A DNA stretch of 40,358 nucleotides from DATFML01 sp964571225 (GTDB taxonomy: Bacteria; Pseudomonadota; Gammaproteobacteria; DATFLG01): positions 1 through 40,358 of the forward strand of contig CAZNBB010000025.1 of NCBI GenBank assembly GCA_964571225.1. Reading direction: 5' to 3'. Both the position numbers and the translations under genes were made by a program. The notes beneath the pieces were generated by a model that worked only from the letters and a program-made list of their open reading frames with translations, had not been told where the DNA came from and did no database searches. Numbering within the stretch: position 1 is the stretch's first letter; each line of letters opens with the position of its first letter. Shown here in pieces: positions 16,806 to 25,743 of the stretch.

Positions 16806-16831
16806 GCCCCCGATCCGATGAGATCGGGGGC
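16806..16831 (-). terminator. Terminator after the ABC operon
   Basis: A perfect 10-bp stem GCCCCCGATC-CGATGA-GATCGGGGGC, 51 bases beyond the ATPase stop. It separates the importer genes from the copper cluster on the same strand. Confidence 0.65.
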
Positions 16832-16881
16832 TGGCGACGGCAGCCGCATTGTCTACCGTTGCGATTGCGGAGCGACTGTCG

Positions 16882-17772
16882 TCAGGCGACCCCGGCTTCA
16901 GGCTGTTCGCCGTCGTCATCGGCACCGAAAGCCTTGCGGCTTTCCTGTTCAAGCAGTTCTAGGCACTGGGCCTTCAGCCGCGAGAACCGGTGATCGGTGA
17001 GCGCGTCGACGCCCCGAGGGCGTTCTATACCGACGTTGAGTTCGGCGATGACGCGCCCGGGCGCCACCCCCATGATCAGTATCCGGTCGGCGAGCAGCAC
17101 GGCCTCGTCGATATCGTGGGTGACGAACAGGACGGTCGGCTTGAACTGTTCCCACAGTTTCAGCAAACCGTCCTGCATCACCAGCCGCGTCTGCGCATCC
17201 AGCGCCCCGAACGGCTCGTCCATCAACAGCACACCGGGGTAGTTGGCCAGCGCACGGGCGATCTCCACACGGTGCTGCATGCCGCCGGAGAGTTGCGACG
17301 GGTAGTGGTCGGCGAACTTGGTCAGGCCCACCATACCCAGAAAGGTCCTGGCGGTGCTCTCCGCGATGGTCTTGGGCTCACCGGCCATCCGGGGTCCGAA
17401 TTCCACGTTCTCCTGCACGGTCTTCCATGGAAACAGCGAATGCTGCTGAAACACCATCCCGCGCTGGGGATCCGGTCCATCGACCGGCTTGCCGTTGACC
17501 ACTACCGCCCCGGTCGTCGGCTTCAGGTAGCCGGCCACCAGATTGAGCACCGTGGATTTGCCGCAGCCGCTGGGACCCAGCAACGCGACGAACTCGCCCG
17601 GCTGGATCTGGGCATCCATGGACTCGAGGATGACCTTCTCCTTGCCCGCAATACCGAAGGTCACCGAGACGTTCTGAAACTCCACCGGGGCTTGAAAGAA
17701 ACGGCCCGTACGCTTGGTCGACGGCGCGGCGTTGTTCTTCAGGGGTATCACGGATTTAGACAGAATATCCAT
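16882..17772 (-). CDS. NitT/TauT-type ABC transporter, ATP-binding subunit
   Basis: A 296-aa ATPase of the nitrate/sulfonate/taurine importer class. Walker A GPSGCGKST, Q-loop FQQHSLFPWKT, signature LSGGM, Walker B VLLMDEPFGALD and switch THD are all intact. GGGAGG stands 7 bases before the ATG. It is the last gene of the importer operon, 67 bases after the permease gene, and a terminator follows. The N-terminal 30 residues ahead of the fold are an extension not usual in SsuB/TauB. Confidence 0.93.
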   Translation of the reverse strand: MDILSKSVIPLKNNAAPSTKRTGRFFQAPVEFQNVSVTFGIAGKEKVILESMDAQIQPGEFVALLGPSGCGKSTVLNLVAGYLKPTTGAVVVNGKPVDGPDPQRGMVFQQHSLFPWKTVQENVEFGPRMAGEPKTIAESTARTFLGMVGLTKFADHYPSQLSGGMQHRVEIARALANYPGVLLMDEPFGALDAQTRLVMQDGLLKLWEQFKPTVLFVTHDIDEAVLLADRILIMGVAPGRVIAELNVGIERPRGVDALTDHRFSRLKAQCLELLEQESRKAFGADDDGEQPEAGVA

Positions 17773-17839
17773 CGTTGCCTCCCGACACGCGGCGACGACC
17801 GCATGCCTGATCTCGTTTGCGGTTGTCCAACGTCCATGG

Positions 17840-18691
17840 TCAACGCTGCTCGGGCGGCGCCCAGCGCAGCAGCCACCGCGCCAGCAGCCTCACCAGGCTG
17901 GTCGAAAAGGTACCCAGCAGACCGATGGTGATCATGCCCACGACCACATCCGGATAGCGGATCAGCTCGTACGACTCCCAGGTGAAATAGCCGATACCAT
18001 ACTGGCCACTGATGATTTCGCCGGCCAGCAGCGAGAACCACGACACGCCCATGCCCACTGCCAACCCGGTGGAGATGCTGGGTAAGGCCGACGGTAGCAC
18101 CACGTGGCGCAGGACGGCGAAACGCTTGGCACCCAGGGTCGCCGCAGCGCGGATCAGCACTTCCGGCGTCTGTTTCACGCCCTGCATGGTGTTGATGGCG
18201 ATAGGAAACACGGCACCCAGAAAGGTGATGAAGATGATGCTCGCTTCGTTGGTCGGCCACATGATGATCGACAGCGGTATCCACGCCACCGCAGGAATCG
18301 GCCGCATGATCTCGATGTACGGCAATAGAATGTCCTGCGCCAGGCGCGAGCGCCCCATCGCCACGCCCGCCGTCATCCCGATTACCGCCGCCAGCCCGAA
18401 CGAAATGCCGATACGCCTCAGGCTGACGGCCAGGTCCAGATAGAAGGTGTGTGAGTGGATGAGCACGAGGAACTGCTGGCCAACCTGCACCGGGGTGGGC
18501 AGGTTGTTGAAGTTGAGAATGAACTGCACGCCCTCAGTGGTCAGGATCTGCCACGCCACGATGCCGCACACCAGTGACAGCACCTGTACCGAGTGGCGTT
18601 TGAGTCGTTCCGCCAGTGCCGCTTTGTCGATCTCCTGCAGAAAGCGCGACAGAGGAGCCGGTTGCGCCGTCGCCTGTACGTTGCCGCTCAT
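17840..18691 (-). CDS. NitT/TauT-type ABC transporter, permease subunit
   Basis: 283 aa with six predicted membrane segments. The cytoplasmic EAA loop (EVLIRAAATLGAKRFAVLRH) contacts the ATPase. The family mark MRPIPAVAWIPLSIIMW is typical of SsuC/TauC/NrtB permeases. The gene lies between the binding protein and ATPase genes in the usual order. Confidence 0.93.
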   Translation of the reverse strand: MSGNVQATAQPAPLSRFLQEIDKAALAERLKRHSVQVLSLVCGIVAWQILTTEGVQFILNFNNLPTPVQVGQQFLVLIHSHTFYLDLAVSLRRIGISFGLAAVIGMTAGVAMGRSRLAQDILLPYIEIMRPIPAVAWIPLSIIMWPTNEASIIFITFLGAVFPIAINTMQGVKQTPEVLIRAAATLGAKRFAVLRHVVLPSALPSISTGLAVGMGVSWFSLLAGEIISGQYGIGYFTWESYELIRYPDVVVGMITIGLLGTFSTSLVRLLARWLLRWAPPEQR

Positions 18692-18813
18692 AGGTCACCC
18701 GTCTGTTGGTTATGGAACGAAGCCCATTGTCCGGGCACCGTCTTCATCCCAGAAAGCCGAAACCGGCTGGGAAGGCCTGGGCAGCCGCACGTGCCCAGGT
18801 CTTCCCTGCCGGC

Positions 18814-20211
18814 TTACATCCCTGTGGACGCCACAATTTCCTTGGCGCCGACCGCCTGACTGAAGGTCATCACCTGCCCGCCATGGCTGCTTGCGTAGTG
18901 GTGTGCCTCCTTTTTCAACATGAAGGTCTTGATCGGTGCGTCCTTGGCCGCCACATAGAAGGCGTCCTTGCCGAACAGTTTCAGGCCGGTCTTCTGGTCG
19001 TATACGTAGGTGGCATCCACCTGCTCGTCCTGCGCCTTCGCGCTCTTGTACGCCTTGAGCATCGCGCGAACCGAGCTGTAGCTCTTGATCGGCTCGCCCT
19101 CTATCCACATCTCGTCGGGCAAACCGATGTTCTCGGACGGCTTATGCAGAGAGTCGAGCTGCGCCTTGTAGCTCAAACCGAGCTTCTTGTACGCCGCCTC
19201 CAGATATTGCGGAGCCATCCAGGGCTTCATCTTCAAAGGCGGCATGTTGGCGTACTTCACCAGGATGTGGTGGTCGTAGCCCAGCGTCTTGATGAAACGC
19301 TTCTTGAAGGTGGGGTCGGGCGTCAAATAGCCGCCCTTGCTGAAGTACAGGTACAGCACCTCCTTGGGAATCATGGTCCAGCTGGCCATCATGGAACTGG
19401 CATGCTGCGGATCCTTCTGGACCCACTGGCCGGCCTTGATCAATGCTTCCAGATAACCGACCACGATTTCGGGATACTTCTCCGCGAACGCCTTGCGGAC
19501 CACCACGCCGTGCAGGTAGGGCACGCCCGCCTGGGCGCCGTTGTAGATCATCCGGCCGGTACCGTTGTACTCCATCAGTTCCGACATGGGACAGAAGTCG
19601 GCGTGGGCATCCACCTTGTCGTTGTGAATGGCCGCGATGCCGACCATCGGGCCCTGGTTGATCATGTGGAACGCCGTGGGCTTGATATGCTTTTCCTTCA
19701 TCATGTTGAAAAGCATGCCCCAGGCCGCGCTGCCCACCGGCACCGAGATGGTCTTGCCCTTGAGCTGGCCGACGCTGTACACGTCGGACTTGGTGGGAAC
19801 GACGATCCCGTTGCCCGCCCCGTCCAGGTTGTAGGCCGTGAACGAGATCATCAGCGAGCGCTCCTTGCGCAGCTGCTGGAACTTGGCGCCGTTGACCACC
19901 AGGGGGTAGTCGCCCATGACGCCGAAGTCGAGCTTGTTGCCGATCATCTCGTTGGTGATCGGACCGCCCGACATGAAGTTTCGCCAGACGATCTTGTATT
20001 TCACGTCCTTGTACTTGCCGGTATGGGGCAGGTACTTGGGCAGCAGATGCAGCCCTCTGATGATGGTGCCGCCCTGGTAGGTATCGGTACACATGTTCTG
20101 GATACCGATGCTGATGGTCATGGTCTTGGCATATGACGGCATCGCTACGGACAGTCCCGCAACAAGCCCGAAAAGTGGTACAAGTAGTCGACGTATCCTG
20201 TGCGTTCGCAT
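18814..20211 (-). CDS. NitT/TauT-type substrate-binding protein with NosL-like C-terminus
   Basis: 465 aa. GGAGGG lies 7 bases before the ATG; the signal peptide ends SYA near residue 30. The body (about 31-380) is a NMT1/SsuA-like type II binding protein (DFGVMGDYPLVVNGAKF, KGKTISVPVGSAAWGML, VDAHADFCPMSELM). It is about 130 residues longer than SsuA. The last 60 or so (about 402-465: KDAFYVAAKDAPI, ASSHGGQVMTFSQ) resemble the C-terminus of NosL, the copper chaperone of nitrous oxide reductase. A regulatory motif lies 84 bases upstream. Substrate unknown; nitrate, taurine and sulfonates are the family's usual ligands. Confidence 0.85.
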   Translation of the reverse strand: MRTHRIRRLLVPLFGLVAGLSVAMPSYAKTMTISIGIQNMCTDTYQGGTIIRGLHLLPKYLPHTGKYKDVKYKIVWRNFMSGGPITNEMIGNKLDFGVMGDYPLVVNGAKFQQLRKERSLMISFTAYNLDGAGNGIVVPTKSDVYSVGQLKGKTISVPVGSAAWGMLFNMMKEKHIKPTAFHMINQGPMVGIAAIHNDKVDAHADFCPMSELMEYNGTGRMIYNGAQAGVPYLHGVVVRKAFAEKYPEIVVGYLEALIKAGQWVQKDPQHASSMMASWTMIPKEVLYLYFSKGGYLTPDPTFKKRFIKTLGYDHHILVKYANMPPLKMKPWMAPQYLEAAYKKLGLSYKAQLDSLHKPSENIGLPDEMWIEGEPIKSYSSVRAMLKAYKSAKAQDEQVDATYVYDQKTGLKLFGKDAFYVAAKDAPIKTFMLKKEAHHYASSHGGQVMTFSQAVGAKEIVASTGM

Positions 20212-20294
20212 GACATTACCCTCCGCAAGCTGAAAAACAGTGCCCAATGCCCCCGGGCCGAATGACCGCTCCTGCCCCCGCAAACTCCACTTGT

Positions 20295-20312
20295 CATAAC
20301 AGGACAGGTTAT
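20295..20312 (-). promoter_or_regulatory. Putative GntR operator, site 1
   Basis: On the minus strand this reads ATAACCTGTCCTGTTATG, 84 bases before the binding-protein start. ATAAC-N7-GTTAT forms a dyad. It matches site 2 (24354-24371) at 14 of 18 positions. Confidence 0.55.
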
Positions 20313-20339
20313 CTGTATTAAGCACAACCCGTGCCATGG

Positions 20340-20770
20340 TTAGACTTAGTTGAAAAGATCTAATAATGAGTTGTTTTATATTGATTTCTGCTCTGACCCG
20401 ACGGCACGGCAACGGGCCCTCGGCGCCCCACTTTGGTGTGCAGGCCGCGCCTCGCGCACAGTTTCCGTGCTGTCGGCGACAGCGGCGGCCACAGAGTCGA
20501 CCACGGTGAGCTTTCTTCGCCGCCGCGCGGATGGGTTGCAGGAAGGCAGAGGCCGGGAGCATGTTCGGACGGAAGCGGACCGGCCCGGGCACGTCATGCA
20601 CGGGAGGCATACGCAGACCATGGTCGATGCAAGGGCCTCGCGCGCGGTGCAAAGGGGAAGGTTGATACTCGGACCGCCAGCGAAGTCTTCGGGAAGGATA
20701 CCGCTGTGTGAAGACAGCCAGGGAGATATGGGGGGGGTGCGGACCGGGGCGCGTCCCTGCGCCCGCAGCC
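20340..20770. other. Intergenic stretch between importer and oxidoreductase genes
   Basis: It starts with a conspicuous AT-rich patch (20340-20390) upstream of the importer promoter, then GC-rich sequence without a credible gene. No terminator-quality hairpin was seen after the oxidoreductase stop at 20771. Confidence 0.4.
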
Positions 20771-23700
20771 TCAACCCGCTTTGGCGGACAGCGGGACCGG
20801 TATGCGTTGCACAGGCGGGTCGTCGGTATCCAGAATGTGGGACAGCCACAGGGCGCTGATCTTTTCCTGCACGCTGTTCTGCCCCTGCCTGACGCGCAGA
20901 TTATCGAAGTCCACGTCGAACAAAGGCTGATGCTGGTTGAAGCACGAGAACACCACCTTGGATGAACCGCTGGCGTCGGCTCCGTGGTGCTGACAAAGGC
21001 ACTGGGCACACACCTCCTTCAACATACACTGCATGGGGCTGTTCACCACCGCGGTACCCTTCACTCCCGGCTTGAGCAGTCCCGACAGATCCGACTTGAG
21101 CGCGCCGACAATGCAGGCCATGGCTTCCGGTTTGTCCGATATGATCAACTCATCGGTTTCCCTCAGCCAGGCGCCCGCCGGGCCGGCGAAGGTAGCCAAC
21201 CCGTCGAAGAAGGCGTCCAATCCGCCCGCGAAACAGGTGTCCTGGGGACGCACGTAGTGTAGCGCGGGGCCGCTGTCCAATACCCACACCACCTGGTCGG
21301 CGGCGCTGTGAATCAACTCCTGCATGGCCTGAGCGCGGTCGCGGTCGGCAAAGTGCCCCACCAGGATGGTGCGGTTGCCGGCCGCGCGCCAGGCATGACT
21401 GCCGTCCACCATGCTGGTAACGGCCGAGTGCCCGCCCACGACCGTGACCGTCTTGTGCGCGGGCATGGGCAGCCCCGTGCCGGTCGGCCCCATGAGCACC
21501 ACCGGCTCCCCCGGACGCAGGCGGGCGGCGATCCGACTGGACGCGCCCACTTCGTTGACCAGCAGCTTGACTTCGCCCCGTTCGCGGTCCACCTGAACGC
21601 CGTCCACGGCCATGCCCTCCATCTGCAGCAGCGTATCGGACCGACGCTCGGCCAGGGTCTCGAAGTTCTGCAGGCGGTAAACCTGTCCCGGCGCCCAGTT
21701 GCGGGTAGCCTGGGGCGCCCGCACGGTGATGCTCATCAGCCGTCCCCCCAGGCGCTGCAGGGCTACGACGCAGGGACGCAGTCTGTCGTCCAACTGGCGC
21801 ACCAATTCGTCCCAACGGTGGATGTTCAACGATGATGTGGCGGTACCGGCAGCGTCGATACGCGATCCGAACAAAGCAACGATTTCCCGCGCCCCGTCGC
21901 GACCCGAAGCCATGGCGCGGACCACGCTGCCGCTGTAGCGCGGATGGTTGTCCCCGAAAAAGCTGATACGTCGGGTGCCGTTGCGGTAGGAGGTGAAGAA
22001 ACCGGCGTCCGCCCCCTCCCCCTGCGAATCGGGTTCGGACCCAACGGGCGTCCCGTCATCGGTAAAGGCAGCATAGAAGCGCCCCTGCATCTGGAAGGTC
22101 CCCGGGTGCTCGCGCTCGTAGGCGGTGTTGGGGACGCTGCCGGCCGCCATGAACACCGAACGCGCGGCCAGCACCATTGTGTCGCTGCCGGCACCGGCGT
22201 CGGACGTGAGCACAAACCGCATACCCTGGACGTGTCCCTGGCCGTCGAGCACCGCCTCGGTCGGGCTCAGGTTCTCGGCGTAGAAGATGCCTTCCTGCAG
22301 CGCCTTGTCGATCTCCTCGTGGTTGCGCAGGTAGGCTGGCGAGTCCTGCATGCGCCGTCGATAGGCGACCGTCACGCCACCCCAGCGGCGCACCAGCCCG
22401 GCGAAGTCGGGCGCATCGCCGGCTGCGGCGGCGCGCTCGCGTTCGGCGCGCACCTGTCGGCCGTGGTCGATGTACTCATCGACGATGGCCTGTTCGTGCT
22501 CGCCCAGCAGTGCCTGTACTGCATCGGCACCCAGGGTTTCAAAGCGGGCGAGCAGTTTCTCCACCTGGCGCACGTAGTAGGCCTGGACTTCCGTAGCGGT
22601 GTCGATGGCGGTCAATCCCCCGCCGACCACCAGCGCCGGCAGTCGCACCTGCAGGTTGGCCAGACTGGACTCCTTGGCGGCACCGGTAAGCTGCAGGGCC
22701 ATGAGAAAGTCGCTGGCCTGCCGAATGCCGTGGGCGAGTTTGTTCTTGACGGGAACGACGGTGGGTTTGCCTGCGCCGGTGGCCAGGGCAATATGATCGA
22801 AGCCATAGCCCCACGCGTCGTCGATGGTCAGCGTGCCGCCGAAGCGGATCCCGCCGTAGACCCGGAAACGCCGGTTCCTGGCCAGCGTCAGATAGACGAT
22901 CTTCAGAAAATTCTTGTCCCACCGCACGGTGATGCCGTACTCGGCCACACCGCCGAAGCCGGCCATGACCCGCCTGTCCAGGGACTCCTGAAGCTCTTCG
23001 ACCCGTTCGATCGGCTGCGGCGCCCGGCTCGGCGTACCCGTCCAACGCTCCGGTAAGGGTTCGACCTTCAGGCCGTCAATCGCTACCACCCCGAAGCCTG
23101 CCTGCAAAAGGTGATGGGTGAGATTGAATCCGGCAGGGCCGGTGCCGACGCACAGCACGTTCACACCGTGGTAAGGCCGCGCGTAGGGATGTTCCCGGTT
23201 GAGCGGGTTCCAGCGTGTCAGGCAGTAGTAGATTTCGTATCCCCAGGGCAGCGCCAACACGTCGCTGAGGATGCGGGTCTCGATCTGCGGGACGTTGACC
23301 GGTTCCTGCTTCTGGTAGATGCAGCTTTTCATGCAGTCGTTGCATATCCGGTGGCCGGTCGCGGGCACCAGCGGATTATCGATCATGATCACTGCCAGGG
23401 CCGCCAGGGAATAGCCTTCCCGTTCCAGAACATTGGCCTCTGAGATCTTTTCGTTGAGCGGACATCCACCGAGAGCCACCCCAAGGGGATTGCTGCGCAC
23501 GATCTCCTCGCCCTTGCCGGGAAAGCCGCGGGAGCAGAAGTCACCTTCGTGGCTATGGCAGTACTTGCAGTAATGCACCTGATCCAGCGCCTGGCGTCGG
23601 CCGGCACGGGTATCGGTGAGACCGAAGCCGTCACGGTGCCGACGCTGTTCCGCCGGCCCCTCCAGGCCGATGCGGGACGCGTCCACCGGCGTTTGCACGG

Positions 23701-24295
23701 CTACCAGACGGTTGTAGTCGGTGCGCCTGGGCAATTGCAGGCTCACCCAGTCGCCGGTGGCCTTCCTGCCGGCTTCGGTCGCGACGGCCGCCTGCACCCA
23801 GTCCCTGAGCAACTGCAGGTCGGCGGCGCGGGCGTCCCGTTCGGCAAGCTGCCAGAACCGCGCCACGGCCAGTTCCCGATCACCGCAACCCGAATCGCCC
23901 AGCAGACTGTCCAGCCGCCCGTCCAGTTGGGCAAACCCGGACGCCTCCACCGCAGCCCTGCCGCCCAGACATTTTCTGACAAAGTCCTTCTTGAAGGCAT
24001 GAACGACGGTGTCACCGTGGACGTTGGCCCGCAGGGCGTCGCGGGCGTCACGCACGCCGAACACAGTCACCAGAAAATCCTCCAGGTGCCGCGCGGCGTC
24101 GATCAGCAGTTCCGAGGCCCGCTCATCCCCGTCGCCCGCCGCAGCTGCACGGTAGGCCCGCAACCGCTGAGCGAGATCGGGGGTCTGGCTGTGAAGGTGA
24201 TCCAGAAAGGCGCGGTCCAGCCGCGGCAGCCGTTCCGCGACATACAGGTCGTCGTAGGCGAAGTCTTCCAGCTGCAATTCGAGTGTCGGCGTCAT
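20771..24295 (-). CDS. Fused NfnL/NfnS-like (GltD + PyrK) FAD/Fe-S oxidoreductase with N-terminal helical domain
   Basis: 1174 aa; AAGGAT lies 9 bases before the ATG at 24295. Residues 1-230 are a helical region I do not recognise. Cysteines at 243, 246, 254, 278, 318, 321 and 325 (CKYCHSHEGDFC, GGCPLNEKI, ICNDCMKSC) resemble the Fe-S region of GltD/NfnL/DPYD. Two dinucleotide folds follow (NVLCVGTGPAGFNLTHHL near 378; ALVVGGGLTAIDTATEV near 554). The C-terminal third is a PyrK/NfnS-like ferredoxin-reductase unit (GQVYRLQNFE, VVLMGPTGTGLP) with a [2Fe-2S] motif C1090, C1096, C1099, C1118. Nfn couples NADH, NADPH and ferredoxin by electron bifurcation using these two parts as separate subunits; here they are one chain. 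Likely role: exchanging electrons between NAD(P)H and the adjacent ferredoxins. Confidence 0.75.
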   Translation of the reverse strand: MTPTLELQLEDFAYDDLYVAERLPRLDRAFLDHLHSQTPDLAQRLRAYRAAAAGDGDERASELLIDAARHLEDFLVTVFGVRDARDALRANVHGDTVVHAFKKDFVRKCLGGRAAVEASGFAQLDGRLDSLLGDSGCGDRELAVARFWQLAERDARAADLQLLRDWVQAAVATEAGRKATGDWVSLQLPRRTDYNRLVAVQTPVDASRIGLEGPAEQRRHRDGFGLTDTRAGRRQALDQVHYCKYCHSHEGDFCSRGFPGKGEEIVRSNPLGVALGGCPLNEKISEANVLEREGYSLAALAVIMIDNPLVPATGHRICNDCMKSCIYQKQEPVNVPQIETRILSDVLALPWGYEIYYCLTRWNPLNREHPYARPYHGVNVLCVGTGPAGFNLTHHLLQAGFGVVAIDGLKVEPLPERWTGTPSRAPQPIERVEELQESLDRRVMAGFGGVAEYGITVRWDKNFLKIVYLTLARNRRFRVYGGIRFGGTLTIDDAWGYGFDHIALATGAGKPTVVPVKNKLAHGIRQASDFLMALQLTGAAKESSLANLQVRLPALVVGGGLTAIDTATEVQAYYVRQVEKLLARFETLGADAVQALLGEHEQAIVDEYIDHGRQVRAERERAAAAGDAPDFAGLVRRWGGVTVAYRRRMQDSPAYLRNHEEIDKALQEGIFYAENLSPTEAVLDGQGHVQGMRFVLTSDAGAGSDTMVLAARSVFMAAGSVPNTAYEREHPGTFQMQGRFYAAFTDDGTPVGSEPDSQGEGADAGFFTSYRNGTRRISFFGDNHPRYSGSVVRAMASGRDGAREIVALFGSRIDAAGTATSSLNIHRWDELVRQLDDRLRPCVVALQRLGGRLMSITVRAPQATRNWAPGQVYRLQNFETLAERRSDTLLQMEGMAVDGVQVDRERGEVKLLVNEVGASSRIAARLRPGEPVVLMGPTGTGLPMPAHKTVTVVGGHSAVTSMVDGSHAWRAAGNRTILVGHFADRDRAQAMQELIHSAADQVVWVLDSGPALHYVRPQDTCFAGGLDAFFDGLATFAGPAGAWLRETDELIISDKPEAMACIVGALKSDLSGLLKPGVKGTAVVNSPMQCMLKEVCAQCLCQHHGADASGSSKVVFSCFNQHQPLFDVDFDNLRVRQGQNSVQEKISALWLSHILDTDDPPVQRIPVPLSAKAG

Positions 24296-24350
24296 GGTGA
24301 TTATCCTTGTGGCGGTAACCCGCGGCCAGGGTGCCTGCCGCACCCAGCCC

Positions 24351-24373
24351 AACATAACCTGTCATAATATGTT
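24351..24373 (-). promoter_or_regulatory. Putative GntR operator, site 2
   Basis: The dyad AACATA-N11-TATGTT encloses ATAACCTGTCATAATATG (24354-24371). It lies 56 bases upstream of the fused oxidoreductase start and just after the ferredoxin stop, in an AT-rich patch that stands out in GC-rich DNA. Confidence 0.6.
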
Positions 24374-24378
24374 AGTGA

Positions 24379-24708
24379 TCAACCGGGACTCGCCAGGTAC
24401 GCACGCTTGTCCTCGCGCTCGGCCCACTCCTCGGCATCGGGCAGCGGCGGCTGGCCGGCGCTGATCACGGGCCAGTTCGCCGCCAGCTCGGCGTTGAGGG
24501 CCACGTATTCCCTGTACTTCTCCGGCAGTTCGTCCTCGGGATAGATGGCCTCCACGGGACATTCCGGCGCGCACAACGAACAATCGATGCATTCGACCGG
24601 ATCGATCACCAGAAAATTGGGGCCCTCGTGGAAGCAGTCCACCGGGCACACCTCCACACAGTCGGTGTATTTGCAGCGTATGCAGGCTTCACTCACGACA
24701 TAGGTCAT
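24379..24708 (-). CDS. fdxA: FdxA-like 7Fe (3Fe-4S/4Fe-4S) ferredoxin
   Basis: 109 aa, closely following the Azotobacter FdI pattern: MTYVVSEACIRCKYTDC, VEVCPVDCFHEGPNFLVID, CIDCSLCAPECPVEAIYPED. Nine Cys (9, 12, 17, 21, 25, 40, 43, 46, 50) fit one [3Fe-4S] and one [4Fe-4S] cluster plus the conserved free Cys. GAGGAG is 8 bases before the ATG at 24708; a GTG three codons earlier is possible. It lies between the HEAT protein gene and the fused oxidoreductase gene, so it probably carries electrons between the flavoprotein and the Nfn-like enzyme. Confidence 0.92.
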   Translation of the reverse strand: MTYVVSEACIRCKYTDCVEVCPVDCFHEGPNFLVIDPVECIDCSLCAPECPVEAIYPEDELPEKYREYVALNAELAANWPVISAGQPPLPDAEEWAEREDKRAYLASPG

Positions 24709-24776
24709 CGCGTTCACTCCTCATTGCCGGTTCGTCTGAGACCGGTGGGCAGTCGGCGGTACAACAGGGTCGGGAT

Positions 24777-25730
24777 TTACTGCAGCCGTCCCATCGCCCA
24801 CGCCGCCAGCTTGCGCACGTCCGGGTCCTCGTCGCCGAGGGCCTGTTGCAGAAATGGCCTGGCCGACTGGTCGCCGATCTCGCCGAGCGCCCCCACCGCC
24901 TCCTTGCGAAGGTTGCTGATACCGTGGGACAGGGCCGAGCCGAGCACCGCCACTGCACGGGCGTCACCCAACTGGCCCAGGCTGCAGGCCGCTTTCTGGC
25001 GCACCTGCCAGTACTCGTCGTCCATGGCCTCCATCAACGCCGGCACGCTGCCTTCGGCCCGCAGCTTACCCAGCACGCGTGCCGCTTCCTCGCGCACCTG
25101 CCAGTCCTCGTCACCGAGCGCCTGTACCAGTGCCGGACGCACCAGATCGCCGTCGGCGAACACCAGGGCCCCAACCGCGGCGCGGCGCACCTCGGCTTCG
25201 GTGTCGTTCCTGGCCACATCCAGCAGCGCGGGCAGTACGGTCTCGGCTTTGAGGTACGCCAGTACCCCGACCGCTTCACGGCGCACCCGCCCGTCGGCAT
25301 TGGCGACGGCGTCCATGGCAGGACCCAGCGCCGCCTCCACCCGCAGGGGCTTGATCGCCCGCAGCACCGCAGCTTTGACGAACGGATCGGGGTTTCCCAG
25401 TTCCCGGAGCAACGCAGGCGCGGCATCGGACGATTTGTTCTCCGCCAGTGTCTGGGCCGCCGCGGTACGTACGCCTTCATCGGCGTCGGAGAGCGCGGCG
25501 AGCAGCCCCTCCAGTCCTTCCAGGGCATCGAACTCGTCCAGTACCCTGGCGGCCTCGGCACGTACTTCGGAGTCGCGGTCGCCGAGGGCCTGCACCAGCA
25601 GTCCCACGGCTTCCGGTTCGGCGGTCTCGCCGATGCGCATGACCGCCATGCGCCGCACGGCGGCGTCGGCACTGTCCAGCCGTGCGCGGATATCCTCCAG
25701 ATCGGGCGCTTGCTCGAAAAGCATGTTCAT
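24777..25730 (-). CDS. HEAT-repeat (PBS lyase-type) protein
   Basis: A 317-aa soluble protein made almost wholly of ten repeats of about 31 residues, each with a helix starting V-R-x-x-A (VRRMAV, VRAEAA, VRTAAA, VKAAVL, VRREAV, VRRAAV, VREEAA, VRQKAA, LRKEAV, VRKLAA). No catalytic motif or signal peptide is visible. Such repeats act as protein-protein scaffolds or bilin-lyase-like chaperones. Its place 13 bases after the AprB-like ferredoxin suggests a scaffold or assembly factor for the flavoprotein-ferredoxin complex. Confidence 0.9.
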   Translation of the reverse strand: MNMLFEQAPDLEDIRARLDSADAAVRRMAVMRIGETAEPEAVGLLVQALGDRDSEVRAEAARVLDEFDALEGLEGLLAALSDADEGVRTAAAQTLAENKSSDAAPALLRELGNPDPFVKAAVLRAIKPLRVEAALGPAMDAVANADGRVRREAVGVLAYLKAETVLPALLDVARNDTEAEVRRAAVGALVFADGDLVRPALVQALGDEDWQVREEAARVLGKLRAEGSVPALMEAMDDEYWQVRQKAACSLGQLGDARAVAVLGSALSHGISNLRKEAVGALGEIGDQSARPFLQQALGDEDPDVRKLAAWAMGRLQ

Positions 25731-25743
25731 CCTGGCATCCCCC

